Positions 33,451 to 41,477 of a stretch of DNA of 64,000 nucleotides are shown here, in pieces. Under the pieces are notes generated by a model that had not been told where the DNA came from, did no database searches, and was given only the letters and a program-made list of their open reading frames with translations. Source of the stretch: Alteribacter natronophilus. Lineage in GTDB: Bacteria; Bacillota; Bacilli; Bacillales; Salisediminibacteriaceae. The stretch is taken from NCBI RefSeq assembly GCF_006007885.1, contig NZ_VCRO01000004.1, positions 186,001 to 250,000 on the forward strand, given 5' to 3'. Numbering within the stretch: the first letter of the stretch is position 1; each line of letters begins with the position of its first letter. A program made the position numbers and the translations under genes.

Positions 33451-33551
33451 AAATATTCGCCGACTCCTGCGGGAGGAAAAGCGCAGGTGAGACCCCGCAG
33501 TGCGAAGCACGCGGAGGCTCAGCCGCTTCCCGCGGAAAGCGGCGTATATTT
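33451..33551 (+). repeat. GC-rich dispersed hairpin repeat, copy A5, between hpaE and hpaB
   Basis: Core GAGACCCCGCAG-TGC-GAA-GCA-CGCGGAGGCTC. Stems TGAG/CTCA and GTGC/GCAC. Copy-specific arms AAATATTCGCCG and CGGCGTATATTT pair in 11 of 12 positions. A partial second copy (GGAGGCTCAGCGCGAGTCCGCGGAAAGC) lies at about 33628-33660. The 379-base gap between hpaE and hpaB holds nothing else seen. Confidence 0.88.
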
Positions 33552-33692
33552 CAGGAGCGACTTACCAGCTCCGCTTATTAATTGTTCGAATTCGTCTGGA
33601 ATAATTCTACTGTCCCAGCCTCTCCCAAGGAGGCTCAGCGCGAGTCCGCGGAAAGCATGGAGGCTTAAAGGAGAATTAAAGGAGGAAACCCG

Positions 33693-35168
33693 ATGCCAGC
33701 GAAAACTGGACACGAATACATCAGCCGACTCAAAAAGGCGAACAACAACATCTACCTGCACGGCGAGCGGGTCAGCGACGTCACCGAACACCCCGGCCTT
33801 AAAAACGTCGTAAAGTCCATGGCCCGCCTGTACGACCTCCAGCACGAAAAAGCAGACAAAATGCTCTACACCTCACCCACAACCGGTGACAAAGTCGGCA
33901 TGACATTCATGCAGCCGAAAACCATCGACGATCTCATTGCAAGAAGAGAGGCCATTCAGGAATGGGCCCGAACATCAGGCGGGATGATGGGCCGTTCGCC
34001 AGACTACCTGAACGCCGAAGTTATGGCGATGGGCGTTAACAACAAGCTTTTTGCCGAAGACGATCAGATGTTTGCCGATAACGCAGCCAAGTACTACGAC
34101 TACGCACGGGAAAACGACATCAGCCTGACCCACACGCTCATCCATCCACAGGTTAACCGGGCGAAAGCCCAGCACGAGCAGAAGGATGCCAACGTGGCGC
34201 TTCATCTGGTGGAGAAAAAGAAAGACGGGATTATCGTTGACGGGATCCGTCTTCTTGCCACCCAGGGCGGCATCACCGATGAAATTCTCGTTTTTCCTTC
34301 CACAGTGAAAAAGTCAGGCGAACACGACGACCCGTATTCCGTCGCCTTTGCGATCCCGAACAACACGCCGGGCCTCAAGTTCCTCAGCCGGGAATCGTTC
34401 GACTACGGAAAAAGCGAGTGGGATCATCCTCTAAGCTCCAGGTTTGAGGAAGGGGACGCGATCGTCAGCTTCGAAAACGTGTTTGTACCCTGGGAGCGCG
34501 TGTTTGTATGCGGCAACTCGAGCATCTGTAACCGGACGTTCGCCGAAACCAATGCCGTCGTGCATATGTCCCACCAGGTTGTGGCGAAGAACATCGTGAA
34601 AACCGAGTTTCTTCTGGGAACGGTGCTGGGCGTTATGGACTCGATTGGGATCGACCAGTTTCAGCACGTAAAGGACAAAGGCACAGAAATCATGCTCGCT
34701 CTTGAAACGATGAAATCCCACCTGTTCCGTGCCGAGCACAACGCAAAGCCGGATGCATCCGGCACCATGACACCGGACTTTGAAGCACTGAATGCAGCCC
34801 GGAACTGGTATCCGCGCATTTACCCGCGCATGGTTGAAATCCTCCGTGTTCTCGGAGCGTCCGGCATGATGGGGATTCCGACCGAAGCGGACTTTCATCA
34901 CGAGGATATCGGCCCGATTCTGCACCGGGGTCTTCAGGGTAAAAACCTGGAAGGCTACGAGCGGGTTCAGCTGTTCCGTCTTGCATGGGACATGACGATG
35001 AGCGCATTCGGCAGCCGTCAGATGCACTACGAATACTACTTTTTCGGTGACCCGATCAAAATGGGCATGTCCTACTTTGACCAGTACGAAAAAGACGAAT
35101 ACAAGCAGTACGTGTACGACTTTTTAAAAGAAACCAAGTCCAGTAAGCCTGGCGCGTTAAACGTGTAG
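33693..35168 (+). CDS. hpaB: 4-hydroxyphenylacetate 3-monooxygenase, oxygenase component
   Basis: 491 residues, full length for HpaB. Acyl-CoA-dehydrogenase-like fold with GRSPDYLNAEVMAM, SLTHTLIHPQVNRAK and the C-terminal IYPRMVEILRVLGASGMMGIPTE, all typical of the two-component FADH2-dependent hydroxylases. It hydroxylates 4-hydroxyphenylacetate to homoprotocatechuate using FADH2 from HpaC (36201). ATG behind AAAGGAGGAAACC. The upstream repeat may separate its expression from hpaE. Confidence 0.95.
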   Translation: MPAKTGHEYISRLKKANNNIYLHGERVSDVTEHPGLKNVVKSMARLYDLQHEKADKMLYTSPTTGDKVGMTFMQPKTIDDLIARREAIQEWARTSGGMMGRSPDYLNAEVMAMGVNNKLFAEDDQMFADNAAKYYDYARENDISLTHTLIHPQVNRAKAQHEQKDANVALHLVEKKKDGIIVDGIRLLATQGGITDEILVFPSTVKKSGEHDDPYSVAFAIPNNTPGLKFLSRESFDYGKSEWDHPLSSRFEEGDAIVSFENVFVPWERVFVCGNSSICNRTFAETNAVVHMSHQVVAKNIVKTEFLLGTVLGVMDSIGIDQFQHVKDKGTEIMLALETMKSHLFRAEHNAKPDASGTMTPDFEALNAARNWYPRIYPRMVEILRVLGASGMMGIPTEADFHHEDIGPILHRGLQGKNLEGYERVQLFRLAWDMTMSAFGSRQMHYEYYFFGDPIKMGMSYFDQYEKDEYKQYVYDFLKETKSSKPGALNV

Positions 35169-35186
35169 AGAGAGGAGGAGAGACAG

Positions 35187-36188
35187 ATGGGAGCAGATAT
35201 AATCCGGACGGGACGGGTCGTTCTTCATGTTGCTGACCTGGAGCGGTCCAGAAAATTTTACGTGGATGCCCTCGGCTTCATCGAAACTGAAACACGTGGT
35301 GGCGAACTGTACCTTCGTGGACTGGAGGAGCACAATCATCACTCCATCCTCCTGAAACAAAGCGCCGCGCCCCGTGTGGAAGTGATCAGCTACAAGGTGA
35401 TGAGTGACGGTGATCTTGACCGGCTTGAGGAACTTTTTACGTCAAAAGGCATGAAGACATCGTGGATGGAAAAAGGCAGTCAGCACGCCATCGGCCGCAC
35501 CCTCCGCACGCAGGATGTATCCGGCATGCCGGTGGAATTTTACGCCGAGATGGACGGGGCGGAGCGGATGCTTCAGCGGTATGATCTTTATAAAGGTGCA
35601 CGCGTCCAGCGGATCGATCACTTTAACTGTATGGTCCGTGATGTGGAGAAGGCGTATGAATTTTACACAGAGGAACTCGGGTTTAAGTGCTCGGAGTACA
35701 CAGCAGCAGAAGATGAGCGCATCTGGGCGGCGTGGCTTCACCGCAAGCCGAGCGTACACGATGTGGCGTTTATGAACGGGAAGGGCCCGCGCCTTCACCA
35801 CACCGGCTTCTGGCTGAGCGATCAGCTGAGTCTGATTCACGCCTGTGACGTCCTGGCATCGATGGGGTATACTGGAAACATCGAACGAGGCCCGGGGCGG
35901 CACGGTCTGTCGAACGCGTTCTTCCTTTACCTTCGAGATCCCGACGGCCACCGCATCGAACTTTACAACGGCGACTACCTGACGAGCGATCCGGACTTCA
36001 AGCCCGTCCGCTGGGACATTAACGACCCGCGACGTCAGACATTCTGGGGCCATGCTGCGCCTGACAGCTGGTTTGATGAAGCCTCCGAGGTGACGGATCT
36101 GTTTGCCGGCGAGGATACGGAGTCCGAAAAAGTCATGGCGGTAGGCGAGCCAAAGCTCAAGCAGCGAAAACCGACGTTTGTAATATAA
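35187..36188 (+). CDS. hpaD: 3,4-dihydroxyphenylacetate 2,3-dioxygenase
   Basis: 333 residues. Two vicinal-oxygen-chelate modules: N-terminal VVLHVADLERSRKFYVDALGF and catalytic RIDHFNCMVRDVEKAYEFYTEELGF. Metal ligands His in RIDHFN, His in RLHHTGFW and Glu in DPDGHRIELYNGDYLT match extradiol dioxygenases of the homoprotocatechuate type (Fe or Mn). It opens the ring between C2 and C3. It lies 18 bases after hpaB and 12 before hpaC. Confidence 0.94.
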   Translation: MGADIIRTGRVVLHVADLERSRKFYVDALGFIETETRGGELYLRGLEEHNHHSILLKQSAAPRVEVISYKVMSDGDLDRLEELFTSKGMKTSWMEKGSQHAIGRTLRTQDVSGMPVEFYAEMDGAERMLQRYDLYKGARVQRIDHFNCMVRDVEKAYEFYTEELGFKCSEYTAAEDERIWAAWLHRKPSVHDVAFMNGKGPRLHHTGFWLSDQLSLIHACDVLASMGYTGNIERGPGRHGLSNAFFLYLRDPDGHRIELYNGDYLTSDPDFKPVRWDINDPRRQTFWGHAAPDSWFDEASEVTDLFAGEDTESEKVMAVGEPKLKQRKPTFVI

Positions 36189-36200
36189 GGAGGAATCTTT

Positions 36201-36665
36201 ATGGACGATCAGCTTTTTAAGAAGGCGATGGGGAAATTCGCCACCGGTGTCACGGTTGTCACTACGGAAGTGGGGGAAAACGTGCACGGGATGACAGCGA
36301 ACGCCTTCATGAGTGTATCGCTGGACCCGAAGCTCATTTTAATTTCCGTGGCCAACAGGGCGACAATGAAAGGTTATCTCGATGAATCCGGCAGCTTTGC
36401 CGTATCGATCCTTGCCGACAAGCAGGCAGACCTGAGCATGTATTTTGCCGGGCAGAAAAAAGACGACAAGAGCGTCGCTTTTGACGTCTTTGACAATATG
36501 CCGGTTCTGCACGGTTCGGTTGCGACGATCACGTGCGATGTGCACAATACCCACCTTGAAGGGGATCACACCCTTTACGTCGGCAAAGTACGCGACATCC
36601 GCGTGGACGATGAAGCGAAACCGCTCGGCTATTTTTCCGGGAAGTACTACAATCTCACAGACTGA
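36201..36665 (+). CDS. hpaC: Flavin reductase component of 4-hydroxyphenylacetate 3-monooxygenase
   Basis: 154 residues. FKKAMGKFATGVTVVTTEVGENVHGMTANAFMSVSLDPKLILISVANRA is the flavin-reductase-like FMN-binding split barrel, and FSGKYYNL closes it. It supplies reduced flavin to HpaB. Last gene of the plus-strand hpa run, followed by a terminator. Confidence 0.93.
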   Translation: MDDQLFKKAMGKFATGVTVVTTEVGENVHGMTANAFMSVSLDPKLILISVANRATMKGYLDESGSFAVSILADKQADLSMYFAGQKKDDKSVAFDVFDNMPVLHGSVATITCDVHNTHLEGDHTLYVGKVRDIRVDDEAKPLGYFSGKYYNLTD

Positions 36666-36667
36666 AA

Positions 36668-36702
36668 AAGAACCAGCTCTCGTATTTGAGGGCTGGTTTT
36701 TA
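36668..36702 (+). terminator. Terminator of the plus-strand hpa operon
   Basis: AACCAGCTCTC ... GAGGGCTGGTTTTTAG hairpin three bases after the hpaC stop. Confidence 0.8.
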
Positions 36703-36725
36703 GTAAACAGAATGAAGGGATAAAG

Positions 36726-36790
36726 GAATTCGTTAGAATAACAGGGGAATTTGTTAGAAAGATTCTTGATTTCACTAATAAGGAGTGGGA
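36726..36790 (+). repeat. Short 21-bp tandem array (GTTAGAA type), two clear units
   Basis: GTTAGAA occurs at 36732 and 36753, exactly 21 bases apart, each in GAATTNGTTAGAA; a third weaker unit follows at about 36774. The unit resembles the larger array at 57768. Confidence 0.6.
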
Positions 36791-36820
36791 GATAAGCAGG
36801 CCTCTGTCATTAAAGAAGAA

Positions 36821-36867
36821 CAAAGCAAAGCGGCACGGGGAATTTACTCCCGGTGCCGCTTTTGCAT
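36821..36867 (-). terminator. Terminator of the minus-strand hpa operon
   Basis: Minus strand GCAAAAGCGGCACCGGG ... CCCGTGCCGCTTTGCTTTG. It lies after the hpaF stop and can also act on plus-strand transcripts. Confidence 0.8.
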
Positions 36868-36884
36868 CTTATAGGTGCATTGTT

Positions 36885-37280
36885 TCACTGCTGTTTGTAA
36901 CGCTTATGAATGTTGTTTTTCTTGTACGTCCCGCCGTCCCCGAATTCGTAAAGCTCGAGGCTCAGGGCGAGGCCGCGCTGGTCGTAAACGGGCGAGAGAT
37001 AATCGCAGAGCGAGTCAAACAGCTCACCGCAGGCATCGTCTTTCTGCTCCTGGGTCCGGCCTGGAGCAATTTTTACCGTGACATGGACAAATGCATCATC
37101 TGCACCGGCCCCGTCAGCAATCATATAATCCGTAAGCCGGATCGCCCGGCTACGGACACCGCCGACAGGAAAAACATCGGGACGATCGGTGAATACTTTA
37201 TTTATTTTATCGAGAACAGTTTTCGGGTGGAACTCTTCACGTGTCAGGTTGTCGGTGTACTCTACGATAATGTGCGGCAC
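36885..37280 (-). CDS. hpaF: 5-carboxymethyl-2-hydroxymuconate delta-isomerase
   Basis: 131 residues from GTG 37280, chosen because AAAGGAGG lies 9 bases upstream and the product then begins Met-Pro (MPHIIVEYTDNL). Pro2, N-terminal after Met removal, is the catalytic residue of this tautomerase-fold enzyme. VGGVRSRAIRLTDYMIADGAGADDAFVHVTVKIAPGR is typical of HpaF/CHMI. It isomerises the oxidised ring-cleavage product. Two bases separate it from the deaminase-like gene. Confidence 0.92.
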   Translation of the reverse strand: MPHIIVEYTDNLTREEFHPKTVLDKINKVFTDRPDVFPVGGVRSRAIRLTDYMIADGAGADDAFVHVTVKIAPGRTQEQKDDACGELFDSLCDYLSPVYDQRGLALSLELYEFGDGGTYKKNNIHKRYKQQ

Positions 37281-37282
37281 GG

Positions 37283-37789
37283 TTACGCGCCTCCTTTCCG
37301 GTGGTGGGGGTGGGTGCCGTCGAGAGCCAGTTCCGCTGCATAAGGGGAGTACTGCCGGAGAAGCGCTTCGGATTCCTCGCGGCACACACCTTCAATGTAA
37401 TGGTGCACCCGGTCGCGGATATATGGATTGGACTCGATGAACGGCTTCATGTTCATGTATTTGTCCTCGGCGGCAAACACGATCGAGCGGATGTTGGCCA
37501 TCACGAGAGTCGTCAGGCACATGATGCACGGCTCCACGGTCGTGTAAATCACACATTCGGGTGCGTGTTTCATCAGGTAGGGGGCACAGTCGTTCATGGC
37601 GTTTGTTTCCGCATGGGAGATCTTGCTCTCCATCGTTTTGCGCATGTTGCTGCCCCGGGCGATGATCCGTCCTTCGTGGACAATCACAGCACCGATCGGC
37701 AGGTCCCCGCGTTTACCCGCAGCTTCCGCTTCTTTCAGGGCTTCCTTCATAAAACGATGATGGTCGAGTCCGGCAATATGGTCACTCAC
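37283..37789 (-). CDS. CMP/dCMP-type nucleoside deaminase family protein inside the hpa cluster
   Basis: 168 residues. Zinc-site motifs HAETNAMNDC (His and catalytic Glu) and TVEPCIMCLTTLV (PCxxC) are complete. It resembles tRNA adenosine deaminase/guanine deaminase-like enzymes, but the C-terminal ending differs from TadA. It overlaps hpaG by 8 bases and lies 2 bases before hpaF, so it is firmly in the aromatic operon although no deaminase is needed in this pathway. Substrate unknown; it might act on a cofactor or an amino-aromatic substrate. Confidence 0.82.
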   Translation of the reverse strand: MSDHIAGLDHHRFMKEALKEAEAAGKRGDLPIGAVIVHEGRIIARGSNMRKTMESKISHAETNAMNDCAPYLMKHAPECVIYTTVEPCIMCLTTLVMANIRSIVFAAEDKYMNMKPFIESNPYIRDRVHHYIEGVCREESEALLRQYSPYAAELALDGTHPHHRKGGA

Positions 37790-38543
37790 CAGCGGTCACC
37801 TTTTTCCCGGTTACGGTGCTTGTGAGACGGCCGAGGCCTTCAATTTCGGTCACAACTTCATCCCCCGGTTCCACATTGACTGTTCCTTTCGGGGTTCCGG
37901 TAAGGATGACATCCCCTTCACCGAGTGTCATAAAGCTGCTCAGGTACTCGATCAGGCCAGGGATGTCAAAAATCATGTTGGCGGTGGTGCCTTCCTGGGT
38001 GAGCTCACCGTTAACGTATGTGCGGAGCTGCAGGTTCATCGGGTCATCCACGTCTTCTGCATCCGTAAACCACGGACCGAGCGGGGTGCAGTAATCTCTG
38101 TTTTTTACCCGGAGATTCGGCCGGTAGTAGTTTTCGAGAAGGTCCCGGAACGCGTAATCGTTGGCAATCGTGTAGCCTGCCACTACGTCGTAGGCATCCT
38201 CTTTTTTCACGTTGCGGGCGGTGCGGCCGATCACGACGGCGAGCTCACACTCGTAGTGCATGAACGTTACACCGTCCGGACGTTCGGATTCGCCGCGGTG
38301 GCCGACGAACGTGTTCGGTCCTTTTAAAAAGACGAGCGGTTCCTCAGGTGCGTTAAACGCCAGTTCACTGGCGTGATCCGCGTAGTTGAGGCCGAGGGCA
38401 AAAACAGTCCGGGGCTCAAACGGCGTGAGCCACTGAACATCGTTTTCATTCACGATTCGTCCGTCCTGAAGTTTCAAAAGCCCATCGGAAGCTTCGAATG
38501 CTTCGTGTACAGCACCTGCATAGACAACTCTCGCTTTTTTCAT
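37782..38543 (-). CDS. hpaG2: HpaG C-terminal-type subunit (isomerase/decarboxylase, FAH fold)
   Basis: 253 residues. FALGLNYADHASELAF, LVFLKGPNTFVGH, MHYECELAVVIGRTA with the acidic metal ligands, and LTGTPKGTVNV are those of the HpaG C-terminal half. In E. coli one bifunctional protein holds both halves; here they are separate genes with an ATGA overlap. It decarboxylates the tricarboxylic intermediate of homoprotocatechuate cleavage. Confidence 0.92.
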   Translation of the reverse strand: MKKARVVYAGAVHEAFEASDGLLKLQDGRIVNENDVQWLTPFEPRTVFALGLNYADHASELAFNAPEEPLVFLKGPNTFVGHRGESERPDGVTFMHYECELAVVIGRTARNVKKEDAYDVVAGYTIANDYAFRDLLENYYRPNLRVKNRDYCTPLGPWFTDAEDVDDPMNLQLRTYVNGELTQEGTTANMIFDIPGLIEYLSSFMTLGEGDVILTGTPKGTVNVEPGDEVVTEIEGLGRLTSTVTGKKVTAGE

Positions 38544-39340
38544 CAGCTTCGTCCTCCTTTTACAGCAGACAGTTCGGCTTCCGGTACGACAGCGTTTTCA
38601 AGAATGCCGACACCTTCCACGTGGATGCGGACCCGGTCGCCTGCCTTGATGAGCGGCGGATCTTCGGCAACTCCCACAAGCAGGGTGTCCCCTTCGTTCA
38701 GCGTCATAAATTCCGTCACGTCGGCAATCAGCTGCCGCACGTTGCGAACGAGGCTTCGGGTTGTGTTTTCCTGAACGAGCCTGCCGTTTACCCAGCAGCG
38801 GATGGTGAGGTCGTCCGGCGAGCCGAGGCAGTCTTTTTCCACGATCCAAGGGCCGATCGGGCAGAAACCGTCTCGGGCGCGGTGTTTCACAGCAGGGCGG
38901 AACACGCTCTCGTGTGGAACGGTGACATCGTTTACGACGGTGTAGCCGAGGACGTAATCAAGGGCGTGTTCCTTCTGAACCTTTGAAGCTGTCCTGCCGA
39001 TCACCACACCGAGCGTGGGGCCCGCCTGAAGGGTATCGCTCCCCTCGGGAAGAGGCACGGGCCGGTTATGACTGGTCAGTGTGTTGCGCGGTTTTATGTA
39101 GAGTACCGGTGCTTCCGGCGGCTTTTTGTACGGGTCCTGGTAGACTTCCTCTCCCATCTTCGCCAGCGCTCCCTTAAAATTCAGCAGCGTACCGTACACG
39201 GTGCCGGATACGACCGTGTCGTACTGGAGTTCTTCAATGTTCTGCTGTACCCCTTCGTACATAAGACTTGAGCCGGTCGGATCAACGGACGCCTCGAGGG
39301 CGTGTTCGCGGCCCGCCAGGCGGACTCTTACTTTCTGCAT
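38543..39340 (-). CDS. hpaG1: HpaG N-terminal-type subunit (isomerase/decarboxylase, FAH fold)
   Basis: 265 residues from ATG 39340 (AAAGGAGTG upstream); the frame extends further but only non-coding sequence lies there. GTVYGTLLNFKGALAKMG, PVLYIKPRNTLTSHNRP and LGVVIGRTASKVQKEHALDYVLGYTVVNDVT match the HpaG N-terminal subunit, FAH fold. It starts the minus-strand hpa operon hpaG1-hpaG2-deaminase-hpaF, which is convergent with the plus-strand run. Confidence 0.9.
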   Translation of the reverse strand: MQKVRVRLAGREHALEASVDPTGSSLMYEGVQQNIEELQYDTVVSGTVYGTLLNFKGALAKMGEEVYQDPYKKPPEAPVLYIKPRNTLTSHNRPVPLPEGSDTLQAGPTLGVVIGRTASKVQKEHALDYVLGYTVVNDVTVPHESVFRPAVKHRARDGFCPIGPWIVEKDCLGSPDDLTIRCWVNGRLVQENTTRSLVRNVRQLIADVTEFMTLNEGDTLLVGVAEDPPLIKAGDRVRIHVEGVGILENAVVPEAELSAVKGGRS

Positions 39341-39517
39341 CACAGACACTCCTTTTTTTATCTGAATGTTCACGCTTTTATTGTAACATGATTTGCCAGT
39401 GCACAGCTTTTGAGAGGGCAGTCGAAAGTTGTTATACTTTGAAAATGTAAAGGAAACGTGATGATCGTGCGGGTGATTGTTCCCGTACAGCAGAATACAG
39501 CAGAGGAGTTGGGGCAT

Positions 39518-40159
39518 ATGGCAATGACAGCACACCCGAAAGACCTTGGTCTTTTTCAGACGATCAATGAACGGCATTCTGTAAGAAAGTACGATCCGGA
39601 GGCGGAACTTCCCCAGGAGGATCTTACGGCAATTCTTGAGGCGGCAGCGAAAGCACCGTCCTCCTGGAACCTGCAGCACTGGAAGTTTCTCGTGATAGAC
39701 GACCCGGCAAAAAAGGAAGAACTCCTTCCGATCGCCTACAATCAGCAGCAGATCGTGGACAGCTCGGCTGTCATCGCGGTGCTCGGTGACCTGAACGCAA
39801 ATGAAAGCGCGGAAGAGGTGTATCAGGGAGCAGTGGATAACGGCTTTATGACTGAAGAGATCCGTGACACCCTCGTCGGGCAGATCAACAAAGCATACGA
39901 AGGTGACACGCCGTTCCCGCGGGATGAAGCGGTCCTGAACGCGTCACTCGCATCCATGAACCTGATGCTCGCAGCAAAAGCACTCGGCTACGACACGTGT
40001 CCGATGGGCGGCTTCCAGCGGGGCAGATTCATGGAGCAGTTCAACGTGCCGGAACGCTACGTACCGGTTATGCTTCTGACGGTCGGAAAAGCAGCTAAGC
40101 CGGCGCACCAGTCCGCGCGCTTCGATCTGGATCGGGTAGTTGTGAAGAACAGTTTTTAA
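39518..40159 (+). CDS. Nitroreductase family protein
   Basis: 213 residues from ATG 39518 (GAGGAG 9 bases upstream; ATGs at 39458/39461 are possible but add an unconserved tail). FMN-binding opening FQTINERHSVRKYDP, AAKAPSSWNLQHWKFLVIDD and the closing GYDTCPMGGFQRGRFMEQFNVP fit the YdgI/YodC-like NAD(P)H nitroreductases. These reduce quinones or nitro compounds. It is next to hpa genes but divergent, so a shared role is uncertain. Confidence 0.88.
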   Translation: MAMTAHPKDLGLFQTINERHSVRKYDPEAELPQEDLTAILEAAAKAPSSWNLQHWKFLVIDDPAKKEELLPIAYNQQQIVDSSAVIAVLGDLNANESAEEVYQGAVDNGFMTEEIRDTLVGQINKAYEGDTPFPRDEAVLNASLASMNLMLAAKALGYDTCPMGGFQRGRFMEQFNVPERYVPVMLLTVGKAAKPAHQSARFDLDRVVVKNSF

Positions 40160-40266
40160 GCAGTTGAATAGATTTGGGAGAAGCCGGTTCCGGGTATGGG
40201 GCCGGTTTTTCTTTTTTGGGAGGCATGTGAGGTGAAAGGGGCGGCTGTGCGGTTGTGCGGGTGTGT

Positions 40267-40405
40267 GTCGTATTTTGTCGCTTCGCCGATATCCGACCCT
40301 TGACCGTCGATTTCCCGGGTTTGACTGACGATTTCCCGGGATTTTCTGTCGATATCATTCTGAGATGACGATCCATATCCGTGCTGCGAAGGTCGATATC
40401 CGCCG
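40267..40405 (+). repeat. 21-bp tandem array, about six units (TCGATTTCCCGGG type)
   Basis: CGAT starts at 40287, 40308, 40329 and 40350, exactly 21 apart, then at 40369 and 40394 with slippage. The leader TGTCGCTTCGCCGATATCC nearly repeats the one at 29192. It fills most of the 368 bases between the nitroreductase gene and the next small gene; no other feature seen there. Confidence 0.8.
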
Positions 40406-40527
40406 GTTCTCTGCCGGCCCTCCGCCCACCCTCTGTGCTGCCGCGTCCCCGCGGACCCTGCCAATGTTTGAAACCCGGTCAACGGGGTATCGTTACCCTA
40501 CAGTGACCTTACATGGAGGTGTAAGAA

Positions 40528-40824
40528 ATGGCCAGACCCGTAGTTGCCGTTATGGACTCGATGGATCAGAAAGAGGAAGTATTCGCGGAACTTCTCCGCG
40601 ATAAAGGCTATAAAGAGGACGACATCCGGATCATCTCCCAGGATGATGAGGAAGCAAAACACTATACACGCTTTTTTGAGCAGGGAGATTATGTTGTTAC
40701 CGTTGACGTGGAAAAGGACATCGGTAAAAAGCATAAAACCGATCCTGAGGCAAACTTCCGTAACCCGGATCCGCTTGCCCGTCAGGAACACCCGCCCCAC
40801 CACCATATGAAGCGGGGACTTTAA
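40528..40824 (+). CDS. Small acidic hypothetical protein with His-rich end
   Basis: 98 residues. MARPVVAVMDSMDQKEEVFAELLRDKGYKEDDIRIISQDDEEAKHY; C-terminus has HPPHHHMKRGL. ATG follows ACATGGAGGTGTAAGA. The N-terminal half looks like a small alpha/beta domain reminiscent of general-stress YflT-type proteins, but similarity is too weak to assign. Followed by a terminator. Confidence 0.6.
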   Translation: MARPVVAVMDSMDQKEEVFAELLRDKGYKEDDIRIISQDDEEAKHYTRFFEQGDYVVTVDVEKDIGKKHKTDPEANFRNPDPLARQEHPPHHHMKRGL

Positions 40825-40828
40825 TACA

Positions 40829-40872
40829 GGAAAAAGCTGCCGGCACTACGTGTGCGGGCAGCTTTTTTTTCA
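40829..40872 (+). terminator. Bidirectional terminator
   Basis: AAAAAGCTGCCGGCAC ... GTGCGGGCAGCTTTTTTTT between two convergent genes. Confidence 0.9.
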
Positions 40873-40877
40873 GCATC

Positions 40878-41420
40878 CTACTCATATTCCCATTCAAGCG
40901 ACTCATCCTCAGCCAGCCGATCGAGCGTACGCAGATGATCCCGTCCCGGGTCGCGGATTTCAGCTGTGTTGAGGCACGCCTCCCCTGCGAAAAACGAAGT
41001 GTGATTTAGCCGGGTGCGGATATACACATTGTACTCACGCTCCTCGTGACAGTTCCCGCTCCTGAGGCGGAGCCCTTTAAAGTCGTCCAGCACCTGATGA
41101 ATCATGTCCTCATCTTCTATCCGGAGCCTTGCACGCTGGAGTCCGTCAGCACCTTCATCCCCGCCCTGATATCTTTCCACCGTCATCCATCTTAAATCTT
41201 CCTGATCATCCAGCTGATCAAGAAAGACCTCATCAAACGTCGTGTTCTGTGTGAAGCTGTAAATCATCCCTGTCCCGATCACTGCTATCCCAATCGCAGT
41301 AACGAGGGCACTGCGGTCTTTCATAAACCGCCTTAAAATAAGCGTAATTCCAAAGACAACTGCCGCAAACGCCGTAACCCAGAACAGCACCCAGAGAATC
41401 GCAGACAATACATGCACCAT
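40878..41420 (-). CDS. Membrane-anchored hypothetical protein, paralogue 1
   Basis: 180 residues. Two N-terminal membrane segments (about 4-27 and 37-55), then a soluble part ending IRDPGRDHLRTLDRLAEDES. Its neighbour at 41478 shares the layout and most of the soluble sequence (TTFDE/TTFDD, KGLRLR, GEACLN/GESCFS), so the pair arose by tandem duplication. Family unknown. Confidence 0.65.
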   Translation of the reverse strand: MVHVLSAILWVLFWVTAFAAVVFGITLILRRFMKDRSALVTAIGIAVIGTGMIYSFTQNTTFDEVFLDQLDDQEDLRWMTVERYQGGDEGADGLQRARLRIEDEDMIHQVLDDFKGLRLRSGNCHEEREYNVYIRTRLNHTSFFAGEACLNTAEIRDPGRDHLRTLDRLAEDESLEWEYE

Positions 41421-41477
41421 GTTTTCACGTCTCCCAAATCTATGAATTCATCCACGAGTACCAAATAACCACTGGTA

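Noticed and set aside
33628..33660. Full extra copy of the hairpin element before hpaB
   Set aside because: Only the GGAGGCTCAGC...CCGCGGAAAGC half is present, so it is noted with copy A5 and not listed alone.
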